A stretch of DNA of 64,000 nt, taken from the NCBI GenBank assembly GCA_025548565.1, contig JAJLPB010000003.1:372001-436000 (forward strand), written 5' to 3'. Below are positions 34,004 to 43,250 of this stretch, piece after piece; position 1 is the stretch's first letter; each line of letters starts with the position of its first letter. The DNA is from Rugamonas sp. A1-17 (GTDB lineage: Bacteria; Pseudomonadota; Gammaproteobacteria; Burkholderiales; Burkholderiaceae_D). The notes under the pieces are model-generated. The model saw nothing but the letters and a program-made list of their open reading frames with translations. It ran no database searches and was not told the DNA's origin. The position numbers and the translations under genes are program-made.

Positions 34004-35773
34004 ATGATACGTTCCGCCATTCTGCTTGCCTTTGCCGCCACCTCCACGCTGGCCGCCGCGGCGCCCGCCGCCACCTCCCTGAGCACCATCGCCGAACGTT
34101 CCGGCTTCCAGAACACCGGCCGCTACGACGAAGTCGTCGACCTGTGCGCGCGCTTCCAGAAGGCGTATCCGAAACAGGTGCGCTGCTTCGAATTCGGCCG
34201 CACGCCGGAGGGCCGGCCCATGCTGGCGCTGGCCGTCTCGCGCACCGGCGCGCTGACCGCCGAGCAGGCGAAGAAGCGCGGCCTGCCGGTGATGCTGGTG
34301 CAGGGCGGCATCCACGCCGGCGAGATCGACGGCAAGGACGCCGGCTTCCTGGCGCTGCGCGAAGCGCTGGAGAACAAGGCCGCGCCGGGCGCGCTGGACA
34401 AGCAGGTGCTGTTGTTCGTCCCGGTGTTCAACGTCGACGGCCATGAGCGCTTCGGCAAATGGAACCGTCCGAACCAGCGCGGCCCGGTGGAGATGGGCTG
34501 GCGCACCACGGCGCAGAACTACAACCTGAACCGCGACTACGTGAAGGCCGACGCGCCGGAGATGCAGTCCATGCTGGCGCTGGTGAACGCCTGGGATCCG
34601 CTGGCCTACATCGACCTGCACGTCACCGACGGCGCCAAGTTCCAGCCCGACGTCTCGATCCAGGTCGAGCCGGTGCACGGCGGCGACGAGGACCTGAAGC
34701 GCGCCGGCGCGGCGCTGCAGACGGCCGTGATGGCCGACCTGAAGGCGCAGGGCTCCGATCCCAAGCCGTACTACATCTCGTTCGCGGCCGACGACGATCC
34801 GACCTCCGGCTTCGTCGACAGCATGGCGACGCCGCGCTTCTCCACCGGTTACTTCCCGCTGCGGAACCGCTTCGCGATGCTGGTCGAAACCCATTCGTGG
34901 AAGGACTACCCGACCCGCGTGCGCATCACCCGCAACACCATCGTCTCGCTGCTGTCGCAGGTCGCCGTCCACGGCAAGGAATGGCAGAAGATGACGCAGG
35001 ACGCCGACGCCCGCGCGACCGCCATGGCCGGCGCGGATTTCCCGATCAGCTACCGCACCACCTTCAACGCCAAGACCATCGAATTCCCCGGCTACCAGTA
35101 CACGCGCGGCTATTCGGAAGTGTCGGGCGGCCTGATGACGCACTACGACGAGAGCAAGCCGCAGATGTGGCACGTGCCGCTGCGCGACGAAGTGGTGCCG
35201 GACCTGAAGATCGCCGCGCCCAAGGGCGGCTACCTGGTGCCGCTGGCCGAAGCCGCGCGCATCGGCGCCAAGCTGAAACAGCACGGCATCGCCTTCAAGG
35301 TGCTGGCGTCGGACCAGATGGCGGCCGAGGTGGAGACCTTCCGCGCGACCAAGACCAAGTTCGGCGCGCAGTCGTTCGAGGGCCATCAATCGCTGGCGGT
35401 GGAGGGCGACTGGGGCCGCGAGCGCCGCAGCCTGGCGAAGGGCGCGCTGTTCGTGCCGATCGCCCAGCCGAAGGCGCGCCTGGTGATGACGATGCTGGAG
35501 CCGCGCGGCGCCGATTCGCTGCTGGCCTGGGGCGAATTCAATAACGCCTTCGAGCGCAAGGAATACATGGAGGAGTACGTGGCGGAGGACGTGGCGCGCG
35601 CACAGCTGGAGGCCGATCCGGCGCTGCGCGAGGAGTTCCGGAAAAAGCTCGACAGCGACGCGGAGTTCAACAAGAGCCCGGCCAAGCGGCTGGAGTTTTT
35701 CGCGCGCCGCCATGCGTCGTGGGATGAGCGCTACAACCTCTATCCGGTGATGCGCACCGCGCAGAAGTTTTAA
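34004..35773 (+). CDS. Secreted M14-family metallocarboxypeptidase
   Basis: The 589-residue protein has a signal peptide (cut near TLAAAAPA, about residue 20) and an M14 domain. Zinc ligands are His104 and Glu107 (GGIHAGEIDGKD) and His206 (IDLHVTDG), and the general base is Glu295 (VETHSWKDYP). After the catalytic domain come about 280 residues with beta-rich character, longer than simple carboxypeptidases and similar to the large proteobacterial 'M14 family zinc carboxypeptidase' group. It likely trims peptides outside the cytoplasm. It follows the S41 peptidase by 92 bases on the same strand. Confidence 0.92.
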   Translation: MIRSAILLAFAATSTLAAAAPAATSLSTIAERSGFQNTGRYDEVVDLCARFQKAYPKQVRCFEFGRTPEGRPMLALAVSRTGALTAEQAKKRGLPVMLVQGGIHAGEIDGKDAGFLALREALENKAAPGALDKQVLLFVPVFNVDGHERFGKWNRPNQRGPVEMGWRTTAQNYNLNRDYVKADAPEMQSMLALVNAWDPLAYIDLHVTDGAKFQPDVSIQVEPVHGGDEDLKRAGAALQTAVMADLKAQGSDPKPYYISFAADDDPTSGFVDSMATPRFSTGYFPLRNRFAMLVETHSWKDYPTRVRITRNTIVSLLSQVAVHGKEWQKMTQDADARATAMAGADFPISYRTTFNAKTIEFPGYQYTRGYSEVSGGLMTHYDESKPQMWHVPLRDEVVPDLKIAAPKGGYLVPLAEAARIGAKLKQHGIAFKVLASDQMAAEVETFRATKTKFGAQSFEGHQSLAVEGDWGRERRSLAKGALFVPIAQPKARLVMTMLEPRGADSLLAWGEFNNAFERKEYMEEYVAEDVARAQLEADPALREEFRKKLDSDAEFNKSPAKRLEFFARRHASWDERYNLYPVMRTAQKF

Positions 35774-36120
35774 ACGGCGACGCTGACGCCGCCGCCATCG
35801 CCGCCGCCATTTGCCTTGGCGGTGGCTTCTTCCATCTTCTGTTTGATGAGCGCGGCCACCTTGGCCATGATCGACGCCTGTTCCTCGGGCGACTTGGCCG
35901 CCAGCGATTCCGGCGTCTCGCCCAGGCTTTTCAGGATCATTTCCGCCATCCGTTCGGCCGGCGATTTCTTCATGTAGGTATCCAGCTCCTGCGCGGCGGT
36001 CGGCTGCTGCGGCGGCTGTTTGGTCTCGAGCACCGCCTTGAAGCCGGCGCCGCCGGATTTTCTGTGCGTGGCGAAGGCCGCCGCGCTGGCGTCGCCGAGT
36101 GCCTTGGTATCGATTTTCAT
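35770..36120 (-). CDS. Hypothetical 116-residue protein
   Basis: I do not recognise this protein (begins MKIDTKALGDASAAAFATHR). It has no signal or membrane helix. The centre is helical and charged (AERMAEMILKSLGETPESLA) and the end is Gly-rich and disordered. Its stop overlaps the M14 peptidase stop by four bases in convergent orientation. A palindrome at 36146-36163 lies 26 bases upstream of its start. Confidence 0.7.
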   Translation of the reverse strand: MKIDTKALGDASAAAFATHRKSGGAGFKAVLETKQPPQQPTAAQELDTYMKKSPAERMAEMILKSLGETPESLAAKSPEEQASIMAKVAALIKQKMEEATAKANGGGDGGGVSVAV

Positions 36121-36145
36121 CGTCGTGTTCCCTGATAGTGGTTAT

Positions 36146-36163
36146 TTACGCAATATAGCGTAA
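36146..36163. promoter_or_regulatory. Palindromic operator candidate upstream of the 116-residue gene
   Basis: TTACGC-AATATA-GCGTAA forms a perfect six-base inverted repeat with an AT-only spacer, between ttcA and the hypothetical gene. It could be a dimer binding site or an AT-rich promoter core; no regulator is adjacent. Confidence 0.4.
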
Positions 36164-36201
36164 TGTGCACTAGCAGGGGGACGGGGAAGAGCGGCCGCCG
36201 T

Positions 36202-37128
36202 TCAGTTGCGCTGCAGCGGAATGATGCCCGGCACGGTGGACGGCGTCGAACACGGCTCCTCGTCGAAGGCGATGTCGCCCAGCGGATTGGCCTGGCCGTC
36301 GGCCTTGATGTCCTTGAAGCCGAACAGGTCGCGGTCCATCAGGTGCGACGGCACCACCGTCGACAGCGACGAGAAGATGTTCTCCACGCGGCCGGGGAAT
36401 TTCTTTTCCCAGTCGCGCATCAGGCCCTTGATCTGCTTGCGCTGCAGGTTCTCCTGCGAGCCGCACAGGTCGCACGGGATGATGGGGAAGCCTTTGACCT
36501 CGGCGTAGCGCTCGGTGTCCTCTTCCTTCACGTAGGCCATCGGGCGGATCACCATGTGCTTGCCGTCGTCGGACACCAGCTTGGCCGGCATGCCCTTGAG
36601 CTTCCCGCCGAAGAACATATTCAGGAAGAAGGTCTCGAGGATGTCGTCGCGGTGGTGGCCCAGCGCGATCTTGTTGCAGCCCAGTTCATCGGCCACGCGG
36701 TACAGGATGCCCCGGCGCAGGCGCGAGCACAGCGAGCAGGTGGTCTTCCCTTCCGGGATCAGGCGCTTGACGATGCTGTAGGTGTCCTGGTTCTCGATGT
36801 GGAACGGGATGCCCAGTTCCTTCAGGTAGGCCGGCAGGATGTGGTCGGGGAAGTTGGGCTGCTTCTGGTCCAGGTTGACGGCGACGATCTCGAAGTCGAT
36901 CGGCGCGCGTTCGCGCAGCGTCATCAGGATGTCGAGCAGCGCGTAGCTGTCCTTGCCGCCGGACAGGCAGACCATGACCTTGTCGCCGTCTTCGATCATG
37001 TTGAAATCGCCGATGGCCTGGCCGACCAGGCGGCACAGGCGCTTGTGCAGCTTGTTGTTTTCCAGCGCGATCTTCTCGGCCGATTTGCCGGCCGGTGCGG
37101 CCGCTGCGTTGTCGAGTACTGCGTTCAT
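36202..37128 (-). CDS. ttcA: tRNA 2-thiocytidine biosynthesis protein TtcA
   Basis: TtcA thiolates C32 of certain tRNAs using ATP and an Fe-S cluster. The 308-residue protein has the PP-loop [11 protein letters not shown] (about 55-65), the [10 protein letters not shown] pair (CxxC, about 130-139) and a third cluster-type Cys in [14 protein letters not shown]. These define the TtcA family. It overlaps folB by ATGA and is the last gene of the folM-like/folB/ttcA unit. Confidence 0.97.
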   Translation of the reverse strand: MNAVLDNAAAAPAGKSAEKIALENNKLHKRLCRLVGQAIGDFNMIEDGDKVMVCLSGGKDSYALLDILMTLRERAPIDFEIVAVNLDQKQPNFPDHILPAYLKELGIPFHIENQDTYSIVKRLIPEGKTTCSLCSRLRRGILYRVADELGCNKIALGHHRDDILETFFLNMFFGGKLKGMPAKLVSDDGKHMVIRPMAYVKEEDTERYAEVKGFPIIPCDLCGSQENLQRKQIKGLMRDWEKKFPGRVENIFSSLSTVVPSHLMDRDLFGFKDIKADGQANPLGDIAFDEEPCSTPSTVPGIIPLQRN

Positions 37129-37523
37129 ACGGATTCCTTGATTTTAAATACTTCCACGCCGACGCCTTCGCAGTCCGGGTAGACGTCCGGCTTCATGGTC
37201 GACACGCGGGCCGCGCGCACGCGCGGGTGGGCCAGCATGGCGCTGACGATGTCGTCGCACAGGCTCTCCTGCAGGTGCACGTGGCCGCGCGCCATCAGCT
37301 TGGCGATGGAGTCGCGCATGAAGTCGTAGTCCACCACTTCCTCCAGCTGGTCCTTGACCGGGGTCGAGACGGCCAGCGGGATGTACAGGTCGACGTTGAT
37401 GAGCAAACGCTGCTCGCCCTTTTTCTCGAACTCGTAGACGCCGATGTTGATCAGCACTTCGTAATTGCGCAGGAACAGGCGGCGGCAGTCGTTCAGTTGC
37501 GGGTGGATCAGGGCGGACAGCAT
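37125..37523 (-). CDS. folB: Dihydroneopterin aldolase
   Basis: FolB converts 7,8-dihydroneopterin to 6-hydroxymethyl-dihydropterin in folate synthesis. The 132-residue protein has the family N-terminus [20 protein letters not shown] with the catalytic-site Glu region, [14 protein letters not shown], the lysine near [18 protein letters not shown], and the standard length. It could instead be the related FolX epimerase; the neighbours support a pterin role either way. It lies 24 bases after the FolM-like gene. Confidence 0.9.
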   Translation of the reverse strand: MLSALIHPQLNDCRRLFLRNYEVLINIGVYEFEKKGEQRLLINVDLYIPLAVSTPVKDQLEEVVDYDFMRDSIAKLMARGHVHLQESLCDDIVSAMLAHPRVRAARVSTMKPDVYPDCEGVGVEVFKIKESV

Positions 37524-37547
37524 AGTTTCACTTTCTAGAGATGGTAT

Positions 37548-38339
37548 TCATTTGGCCAAAAACATCACGTCGCGCGGCAGCGGCATCAGGTGCTGGCCGC
37601 CGTCGACCAGCAGGGTGGTGCCGGTCAGCGCGCGCGCCGTGGCAGCGTAGACCACGCTGTCGGCGATATCTTCCGGGGTGCTGGAGCGGCCCAGCGGGGT
37701 TTGCCGGTGCGCGTTGGCGAAACCGGCCTCGGTCTGGTCGCCGGACACCATCGTGATGCCGGGCGCGATGCCGACCACCCGCACCGCCGGCGCCAGCTGC
37801 TGCGCCAGCATCGTGGTGGCGGTGTGCAGCGCCGCCTTGGACAGGGTGTACGACAAAAAATCAGGATTGAGATTGTACAGTTTTTGGTCGAGCAGGTTGA
37901 TCACCACGCCCTGTTCGCCGCCGGCCAGGGCCGCGTGCAGCGCCTGCGCCAGGATCACCGGCGCGGCCACGTTGGCGCGCATGTGGGCGTCGAGGCGGCC
38001 GGCGGTGAAGTCGGCGGCGCTGTCGTACTCGAACAGCGAAGCGTTGTTGACCACGCAGCGCACCGCGCCCAGCGCGGCCGCGGCCCGCGGCAGCAGCGCG
38101 CGCACCGCCGCCTCGTCGGCCAGGTCGCAGGGCAGGGCGGCGGCGCGCCGGCCCAGCGCCTCGATCCCGGCCACCACCGCGCGCGCCTCGTCGGCCGAGG
38201 CGCGGTAGTGCACCGCCACGTCCCAGCCGGCGCGCGCCAGGCCGAGCGCGATGGCGCGGCCGATGCGGCGGCCGGCGCCGGTCACGAGCGCCACTGGCGC
38301 CACAGGGGCGCCGGTTGCTGTTTGTTCTGCTGTCGTCAT
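37548..38339 (-). CDS. folM: SDR-family pteridine/dihydromonapterin reductase, FolM-like
   Basis: The 263-residue protein is a classical SDR with VTGAGRRIGRAIA (about 19-31). The Arg-Arg after the Gly motif is characteristic of pteridine reductases and FolM, which are NADPH-dependent. NNASLFEYDSAADF and the catalytic YTLSKAAL (about 172-179) follow. Position directly upstream of folB supports reduction of dihydromonapterin or dihydrofolate. ATG 38339 is used; a frame six codons longer exists without a better ribosome site. Confidence 0.82.
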   Translation of the reverse strand: MTTAEQTATGAPVAPVALVTGAGRRIGRAIALGLARAGWDVAVHYRASADEARAVVAGIEALGRRAAALPCDLADEAAVRALLPRAAAALGAVRCVVNNASLFEYDSAADFTAGRLDAHMRANVAAPVILAQALHAALAGGEQGVVINLLDQKLYNLNPDFLSYTLSKAALHTATTMLAQQLAPAVRVVGIAPGITMVSGDQTEAGFANAHRQTPLGRSSTPEDIADSVVYAATARALTGTTLLVDGGQHLMPLPRDVMFLAK

Positions 38340-38396
38340 GTGCTGTCTGAATGTCAAATTGGCGGCCCGGCGCGCCGATTCGCTACAATGCCGGTT

Positions 38397-39548
38397 ATGT
38401 CCCTACCTGTTCCCACCAGTGACGCGCTGGCCGCGTCCCACGCCCTGCAGCACCTGATCGCCGCCGAAATCGCGCGCAACGACGGTGCCATTTCCTTCGC
38501 CCGCTACATGGAGCTGGCCCTGTACGCGCCCGGCCTGGGCTACTACAGCGGCGGCTCCGCCAAACTCGGCAAAGATGGCGATTTTACAACCGCGCCCGAG
38601 CTCACGCCGCTGTTCGGCGCCGCCGTGGCTCAGGCCGCAGCCGCTATTATCGCCCAAAGCGCGCCGCGGATCCTCGAATTCGGCGCCGGCACCGGCAAGC
38701 TGGCCTTCGACATCCTGACCGAGATGGGCGTCGCCGGCGTGGCGATCGAGCGTTATTTCATCGTCGAGCTGTCCGGCGAACTGCGCGCGCGCCAGCAGGA
38801 CAAGCTGCGCGATTTCCCGCAGGTCGAGTGGCTGGACGAATTCCCCGACGCCTTCGACGGCGTGGTGGTCGGCAACGAGGTGCTCGACGCCATGCCGGTC
38901 CAGCTGATCACCAAACACCCGGAAGGCTGGCAGGAACTGCAGGTGACGGTGCGCGACGGCCGCTTCGATTATCTGGAAGTGCCGGCCGGCCCCGAGCTGC
39001 TGGCGCAGATCGCGCTGCAGATCCAGGACCACGACAGCCTGCCGGTCGGCTACGTGACCGAGGTGCACGGCGTGGCCTGCGGCTTCATGGCGACCTTGGC
39101 GCGCATGCTGCGCAACGGCCGCGCCAACGCCGCCTTCCTGTTCGACTACGGCTTCCCGGCGCACGAGTACTACCTGGAGCAGCGCGCCACCGGCACCCTG
39201 ATGTGCCATTACCGCCACCATTCGCATCCCGACCCGTTCTACTATCCGGGCCTGCAGGACATCACGGCCCACGTCGACTTCACGGCGATGGCGCTGGCCG
39301 CGCAGGAGGCGGGCGCCGACGTGCTGGCCTACCTGAACCAGGCCGGCTTCCTGATCGGCGCCGGCGCCGGCGAACTGCTGCTGCGCACCGATCCGTCCGA
39401 CGCGCTGCGCTATCTGCCGCAGGCCAAGGCCTTGCAAAAGCTGTTGTCGCCGGCCGAGATGGGGGAGTTGTTCAAGGTGCTGGTGATTGGCAAGAACGTC
39501 GCCTTGCCGGACGCCATGGCCGCACATGACCGCACGCACCGCCTGTAG
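38397..39548 (+). CDS. MidA/NDUFAF7-type class I SAM-dependent methyltransferase (DUF185)
   Basis: The 383-residue protein has FARYMELALYAPGLGYYSGG (about 30-49), GDFTTAPELTPLFG (about 59-72) and the SAM-binding LEFGAGTGKLAFDIL (about 95-109), followed by VVGNEVLDAMPV. These are the hallmarks of the DUF185 family whose mitochondrial member NDUFAF7 methylates an arginine of complex I. The bacterial target is uncertain. It is divergent to the FolM-like gene, with 57 bases between the starts. ATG 38388, three codons upstream, is an alternative start. Confidence 0.92.
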   Translation: MSLPVPTSDALAASHALQHLIAAEIARNDGAISFARYMELALYAPGLGYYSGGSAKLGKDGDFTTAPELTPLFGAAVAQAAAAIIAQSAPRILEFGAGTGKLAFDILTEMGVAGVAIERYFIVELSGELRARQQDKLRDFPQVEWLDEFPDAFDGVVVGNEVLDAMPVQLITKHPEGWQELQVTVRDGRFDYLEVPAGPELLAQIALQIQDHDSLPVGYVTEVHGVACGFMATLARMLRNGRANAAFLFDYGFPAHEYYLEQRATGTLMCHYRHHSHPDPFYYPGLQDITAHVDFTAMALAAQEAGADVLAYLNQAGFLIGAGAGELLLRTDPSDALRYLPQAKALQKLLSPAEMGELFKVLVIGKNVALPDAMAAHDRTHRL

Positions 39549-39572
39549 ATTAAATGTTACAGTGATTAAAAC

Positions 39573-39591
39573 AGCAAGGCTAAACCTTGCT
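39573..39591 (+). terminator. Small hairpin after the methyltransferase gene
   Basis: AGCAAGG (39573-39579) pairs with CCTTGCT (39585-39591) across CTAAA, 24 bases after the stop. No T run follows, so termination is doubtful. Confidence 0.35.
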
Positions 39592-39663
39592 TGATCGCTG
39601 AGTTGCTGCGCGCCAGATCGGCTATGATGAATAACGCACGCTCGCCGGACAATTATTGGAACG

Positions 39664-40659
39664 ATGGCAAAGATACACACTCACTATGACAACTTGAAGG
39701 TGTCGCGCATGGCGCCGCAGGAAGTCATACGTGCCGCCTACAAGGCGCTCAGTCAAAAATACCACCCGGACAAAAATCCGGGGGATGAGAAGGCTGCGCG
39801 CATCATGGCCATCCTCAACAGCGCCTACGACACTTTGTCCGACGCCCAGCGCCGCAAGGAGCACGACGAATGGATCGCGGCCGAGGAATGGGAGATCGAG
39901 TGGCTGGAGAGCACCCACGAGGACGGCCACCGCGGCGACAAGCACCGCCACGACGGCACGGAGCGGCCCTGGAGCCCGGAGGCGGTCGACGACCTGCCGC
40001 GTCCGCGCCGGCGCGGCGCGTGGAGGTGGTGGGGCGGGCTGGCGGCCAGCCTGGTGGTAGGCTGGGTGGCCGGCGTGACCATGGTGTCCGAACCGCAGAT
40101 GGTGTCGTCCGCGCTGGCGGCGGCCTGGGGCGGCAAGGCCGATAACGGCAGGGGCCAGCCGCGCGCCGTGGCGCGCGATCCCAAGGCCGAGATGCGCGAG
40201 GCCTGGGCCGGCGCCCAGCCGTACTACCCGGAGGCCAACAGCAGCCGGCCGGCGCCGATCAAGGTGCAGGCGCTGTCGCAGGTGATCCTGCCGAACGCCA
40301 CCGCCGATTGCGAGAGCGAGGCGCAGACCCTGGTCGCGCCCAACGGCGAACCGTGGCCATCGCAATCCGGCTACATGACCGGTTTCCCGGTCGGCAACCG
40401 CGGCGACGACATGCAGCTCATGCTCGACAATGCCGGCAACGCGTCGGCGGTGTTCATCAAGATCTACGACACCGAGCGCCACTCCAATGTGCGCTATGCC
40501 TACGTGCAGGCGCACGACAAGCTGGTGGTCGACAAGCTCGCCAACGGCAAGTACGAGATCCGCTACCAGAACCTGGACGTGGGCGCCAACCAGAGCGGCT
40601 GCGCGCCCGCCAGCCGCACGGCGGCGGCCAGCACGCCGCCGGCGCCGGTCAACAACTAG
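39664..40659 (+). CDS. J-domain membrane protein with unassigned C-terminal domain
   Basis: The 331-residue protein starts with a DnaJ J-domain (YDNLKVSRMAPQEVIRAAYK, with YHPDKNPGDE carrying the HPD at about 34-36, residues 8-72). One membrane helix follows (GGLAASLVVGWVAGVTMV, about 125-142). A domain of about 190 residues comes next, with LVAPNGEPWPSQSGYMTGFP and a beta-rich end (SAVFIKIYDTERHSNVRYAYV) plus two Cys. The J-domain would recruit cytoplasmic DnaK, and the other part would lie across the membrane. I do not recognise the C-terminal domain. Confidence 0.85.
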   Translation: MAKIHTHYDNLKVSRMAPQEVIRAAYKALSQKYHPDKNPGDEKAARIMAILNSAYDTLSDAQRRKEHDEWIAAEEWEIEWLESTHEDGHRGDKHRHDGTERPWSPEAVDDLPRPRRRGAWRWWGGLAASLVVGWVAGVTMVSEPQMVSSALAAAWGGKADNGRGQPRAVARDPKAEMREAWAGAQPYYPEANSSRPAPIKVQALSQVILPNATADCESEAQTLVAPNGEPWPSQSGYMTGFPVGNRGDDMQLMLDNAGNASAVFIKIYDTERHSNVRYAYVQAHDKLVVDKLANGKYEIRYQNLDVGANQSGCAPASRTAAASTPPAPVNN

Positions 40660-40666
40660 ATCCCGT

Positions 40667-40745
40667 GTCGTTCCCGCGCAGGCGGGAATCCATAGAACGC
40701 GGCCTTCGCCATCTCAGCATGGGTTCCCGCCTGCGCGGGAAGTCG
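40667..40745. repeat. Long palindromic REP-like element, copy 2
   Basis: GTCGTTCCCGCGCAGGCGGG then AATCCATAG on the left faces GCATGGGTTCCCGCCTGCGC then GGGAAGTCG on the right. It is the same layout as the element at 4959 with a different core. It sits between the convergent J-domain and chemoreceptor genes. Confidence 0.85.
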
Positions 40746-40772
40746 TTTCCCCCAGTGGGAGGAAACGACGGG

Positions 40773-42509
40773 TCAGAACTCTTCCCACTCCGAATTCAGG
40801 TCCGCCTTGGGCTTGGCTACCGCTTTGGCGGCGGGCTTCGCGGCGGAACGGGCTGCAGGCTTGGCCTGCGCCGGATTGCCGGCTGGCGCCAGCCGTGGCG
40901 CGGCGGCCGGCGCGGCTGCCTTGACGGCCGCCGGACGGGGCGCCGCGACAGGCGCCGCGTAGCTGCTGTCGAGCTTGAACACGCTGACCGAGGCCGACAG
41001 CGTGGCCGCCTCGTCCTGCATGCTTTGCGCGGCGGCGGCGGCCTGCTCGACCAGCGCGGCGTTCTGCTGCGTCATCTCGTCCATCTGCGAGATCGCCTCG
41101 TTGACCTGCTCGATGCCCATGCTCTGTTCCTGGCTGGCCGAGGTGATCTCCGCCATGATGTCGGCCACCTGCTGCACCGAGGTGACGATCAGGCCCATGG
41201 TCTGGCCGGCCTCGTCCACCACGGCGCTGCCGCCGTCCACCTTCTCCACCGAATCGTCGATCAGCACCTTGATTTCCTTGGCCGCCGTGGCCGAGCGCTG
41301 CGCCAGGCTGCGCACCTCCGACGCCACCACCGCGAAGCCGCGTCCCTGCTCGCCGGCGCGGGCCGCCTCCACGGCCGCGTTCAGCGCCAGGATGTTGGTC
41401 TGGAAGGCGATGCCGTCGATCACGCCGATGATGTCGACGATCTTGCTGGAGCTGGCCTTGATCGAGCCCATGGTGTCGACCACCTGGGCCACCAGCTCGC
41501 CGCCGCGCGTGGCCACCGACGACGCCGAGATCACCAGCTGGTTGGCCTGGCGGGCGTTGTCGGCGTTTTGTTTGACGGTGGAGGTCAGCTCCTCCATGGT
41601 GCTGGCGGTTTCCTCCAGCGAGCTGGCCTGCGACTCGGTGCGGCCCGACAGGTCCATATTGCCGCTGGCGATTTCAGCCGAGGCGCGGTTGATGGTGGTG
41701 GTGCTGCTGCGCACCTCGTGCACGGTGCGCGCCAGGCTGGTGTTCATGTGCTGCAGCGCTTCCAGCAGCTGGCCCGTCTCGTCGCTGGCGCGCGCCTCGA
41801 TGTGGGTGCTCAGGTCGCCGGCCGCGACCGACTTGGCGATCGCCACCGCCTCCTCCAGCGGGCCGGTGATCGACGCCGTGATCCACACCGCCAGCGCGGC
41901 CGAGACGATCAGCGCCACCACGCCCAGCACGATCATCATCGTGCGCGAGAAGTCGATGTGGCCGGTGGCCACCTTGCCGCCGTCCTCGATGTCGTCCTTC
42001 TGCTGCTTGACCATGGCGCCGGTCAGCTCTTCGAGCGTGTCAAGCGCGGGGAAGGCTTCGCGGTTCATCAGCTCGGACGCCTTGTCGCGCTCGTCCGCCT
42101 CGACCAGGTCGGCCACCTTCAGGAAGGCCGTGTTGTAGGTGGCGCGCGCGGCCTGGATCTTGGCCAGCAGCGCCTTCTCGGCGGGCGTCTCGGTCAGCTG
42201 GTCCAGCGTGACCAGCGCGGCGTCGATGGTCTTCTTGTCCTGGTCGATCCGCTCGTAGCTCTTGGCGCGCTGCGCCTTGTCGGCGATGACGAACAGGGCC
42301 AGCACGCGGCGCGCGTCCTCGCGCGCGGCGGCGTCGATGGTGGCGGCGGCCGAGGCGCTCGGCCAGTCGCGCTCGACGATGCCCTTGGCGCTGCGGCTGA
42401 TGGCGCCGAAGCGGCCGATGGCGGTGGCTATCATGATGAGCATCAGCAGCACCAGCACGCCGAAGCCGGCGCCGAGGCGGGTTTTGATTTTGAAGTTGGT
42501 CAGGTTCAT
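40773..42509 (-). CDS. Methyl-accepting chemotaxis protein with CheR-docking pentapeptide
   Basis: The 578-residue receptor has an N-terminal membrane helix (about 10-32), a four-helix-bundle sensor domain, a second membrane helix (about 190-212), a HAMP domain and a long signalling coiled coil. Its tip is IIGVIDGIAFQTNILALNAA, followed by EAARAGEQGRGFAVVA, the diagnostic methyl-accepting hairpin. An Ala/Pro/Lys linker leads to a terminal EWEEF, similar to the NWETF pentapeptide that tethers CheR and CheB. The ligand is unknown. A cheW gene is directly upstream, so the receptor may bring its own adaptor. Confidence 0.95.
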   Translation of the reverse strand: MNLTNFKIKTRLGAGFGVLVLLMLIMIATAIGRFGAISRSAKGIVERDWPSASAAATIDAAAREDARRVLALFVIADKAQRAKSYERIDQDKKTIDAALVTLDQLTETPAEKALLAKIQAARATYNTAFLKVADLVEADERDKASELMNREAFPALDTLEELTGAMVKQQKDDIEDGGKVATGHIDFSRTMMIVLGVVALIVSAALAVWITASITGPLEEAVAIAKSVAAGDLSTHIEARASDETGQLLEALQHMNTSLARTVHEVRSSTTTINRASAEIASGNMDLSGRTESQASSLEETASTMEELTSTVKQNADNARQANQLVISASSVATRGGELVAQVVDTMGSIKASSSKIVDIIGVIDGIAFQTNILALNAAVEAARAGEQGRGFAVVASEVRSLAQRSATAAKEIKVLIDDSVEKVDGGSAVVDEAGQTMGLIVTSVQQVADIMAEITSASQEQSMGIEQVNEAISQMDEMTQQNAALVEQAAAAAQSMQDEAATLSASVSVFKLDSSYAAPVAAPRPAAVKAAAPAAAPRLAPAGNPAQAKPAARSAAKPAAKAVAKPKADLNSEWEEF

Positions 42510-42531
42510 GGGGACGGGCAGGTTAAAGGGT

Positions 42532-43011
42532 TCAGTTGGCGGCGGCGACGTCGGTCAGGCCCATCTCGTCGCTCGACATCAGCTTGTCGATGTCGACCAG
42601 GATCAGCATGCGCTCGTCGATGGTGCCCAGGCCGATCATGTAATCGGAGTTGAAGGCCGTGCCCATCTCCGGCGCCGGCTTGACCTGGTCGGGCATGAGC
42701 GTGGTCACGTCCGACACCGAGTCCACCACCATGCCCACCACGCGCCCGCCGATGTTGAGGATGATGACCACGGTGAACTGGTCGTACACCGGTTCGCCGA
42801 GCCTGAACTTGATGCGCATGTCGACCACCGGGATGATGATGCCGCGCAGGTTGATCACGCCCTTGATGAACTCGGGCGCGTTGGCGATGCGGGTGACCGC
42901 CTCATAGCCGCGGATTTCCTGCACCTTGAGGATGTCGATGCCGTATTCCTCGGCGCCGAGGGTGAAGGCGAGGAACTCGCGTCCTGCGATGTCCGATGCG
43001 TTTTCTTGCAT
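42532..43011 (-). CDS. cheW: Chemotaxis coupling protein CheW
   Basis: The 159-residue protein has the CheW fold: [40 protein letters not shown] and [13 protein letters not shown]. It links chemoreceptors to the CheA kinase. It is transcribed just ahead of the chemoreceptor (22 bases apart). No cheA is in the window, so it must join an array encoded elsewhere. Confidence 0.96.
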   Translation of the reverse strand: MQENASDIAGREFLAFTLGAEEYGIDILKVQEIRGYEAVTRIANAPEFIKGVINLRGIIIPVVDMRIKFRLGEPVYDQFTVVIILNIGGRVVGMVVDSVSDVTTLMPDQVKPAPEMGTAFNSDYMIGLGTIDERMLILVDIDKLMSSDEMGLTDVAAAN

Positions 43012-43182
43012 GATGGTGGTCCTTGAAATATTGATCTGACCGCGATACGCCTTGGTCGGCGACCGCGCCGCAATCCTTACAATGACGGCGCTAGCGTATC
43101 AGGTTCGCGGCCTGCTGACGAGCGCGGCAAAGCCCGGCACGGGCGAAAAACGCACGGCTGTTGCTATCAATTCCGAAGGGGG

Positions 43183-43211
43183 TTGTCACAGGGGGGGAAT
43201 CTGATTATGCT
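43183..43211 (+). promoter_or_regulatory. Sigma-70 promoter for the HD-GYP response regulator
   Basis: TTGTCA (43183-43188), a 17-base spacer and TATGCT (43206-43211) lie 40 bases before the start codon. Both boxes match the consensus well. Confidence 0.65.
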
Positions 43212-43250
43212 AGGCCTAAGACAGCCACGGGCTTAGCGCCAGGAGATGTG

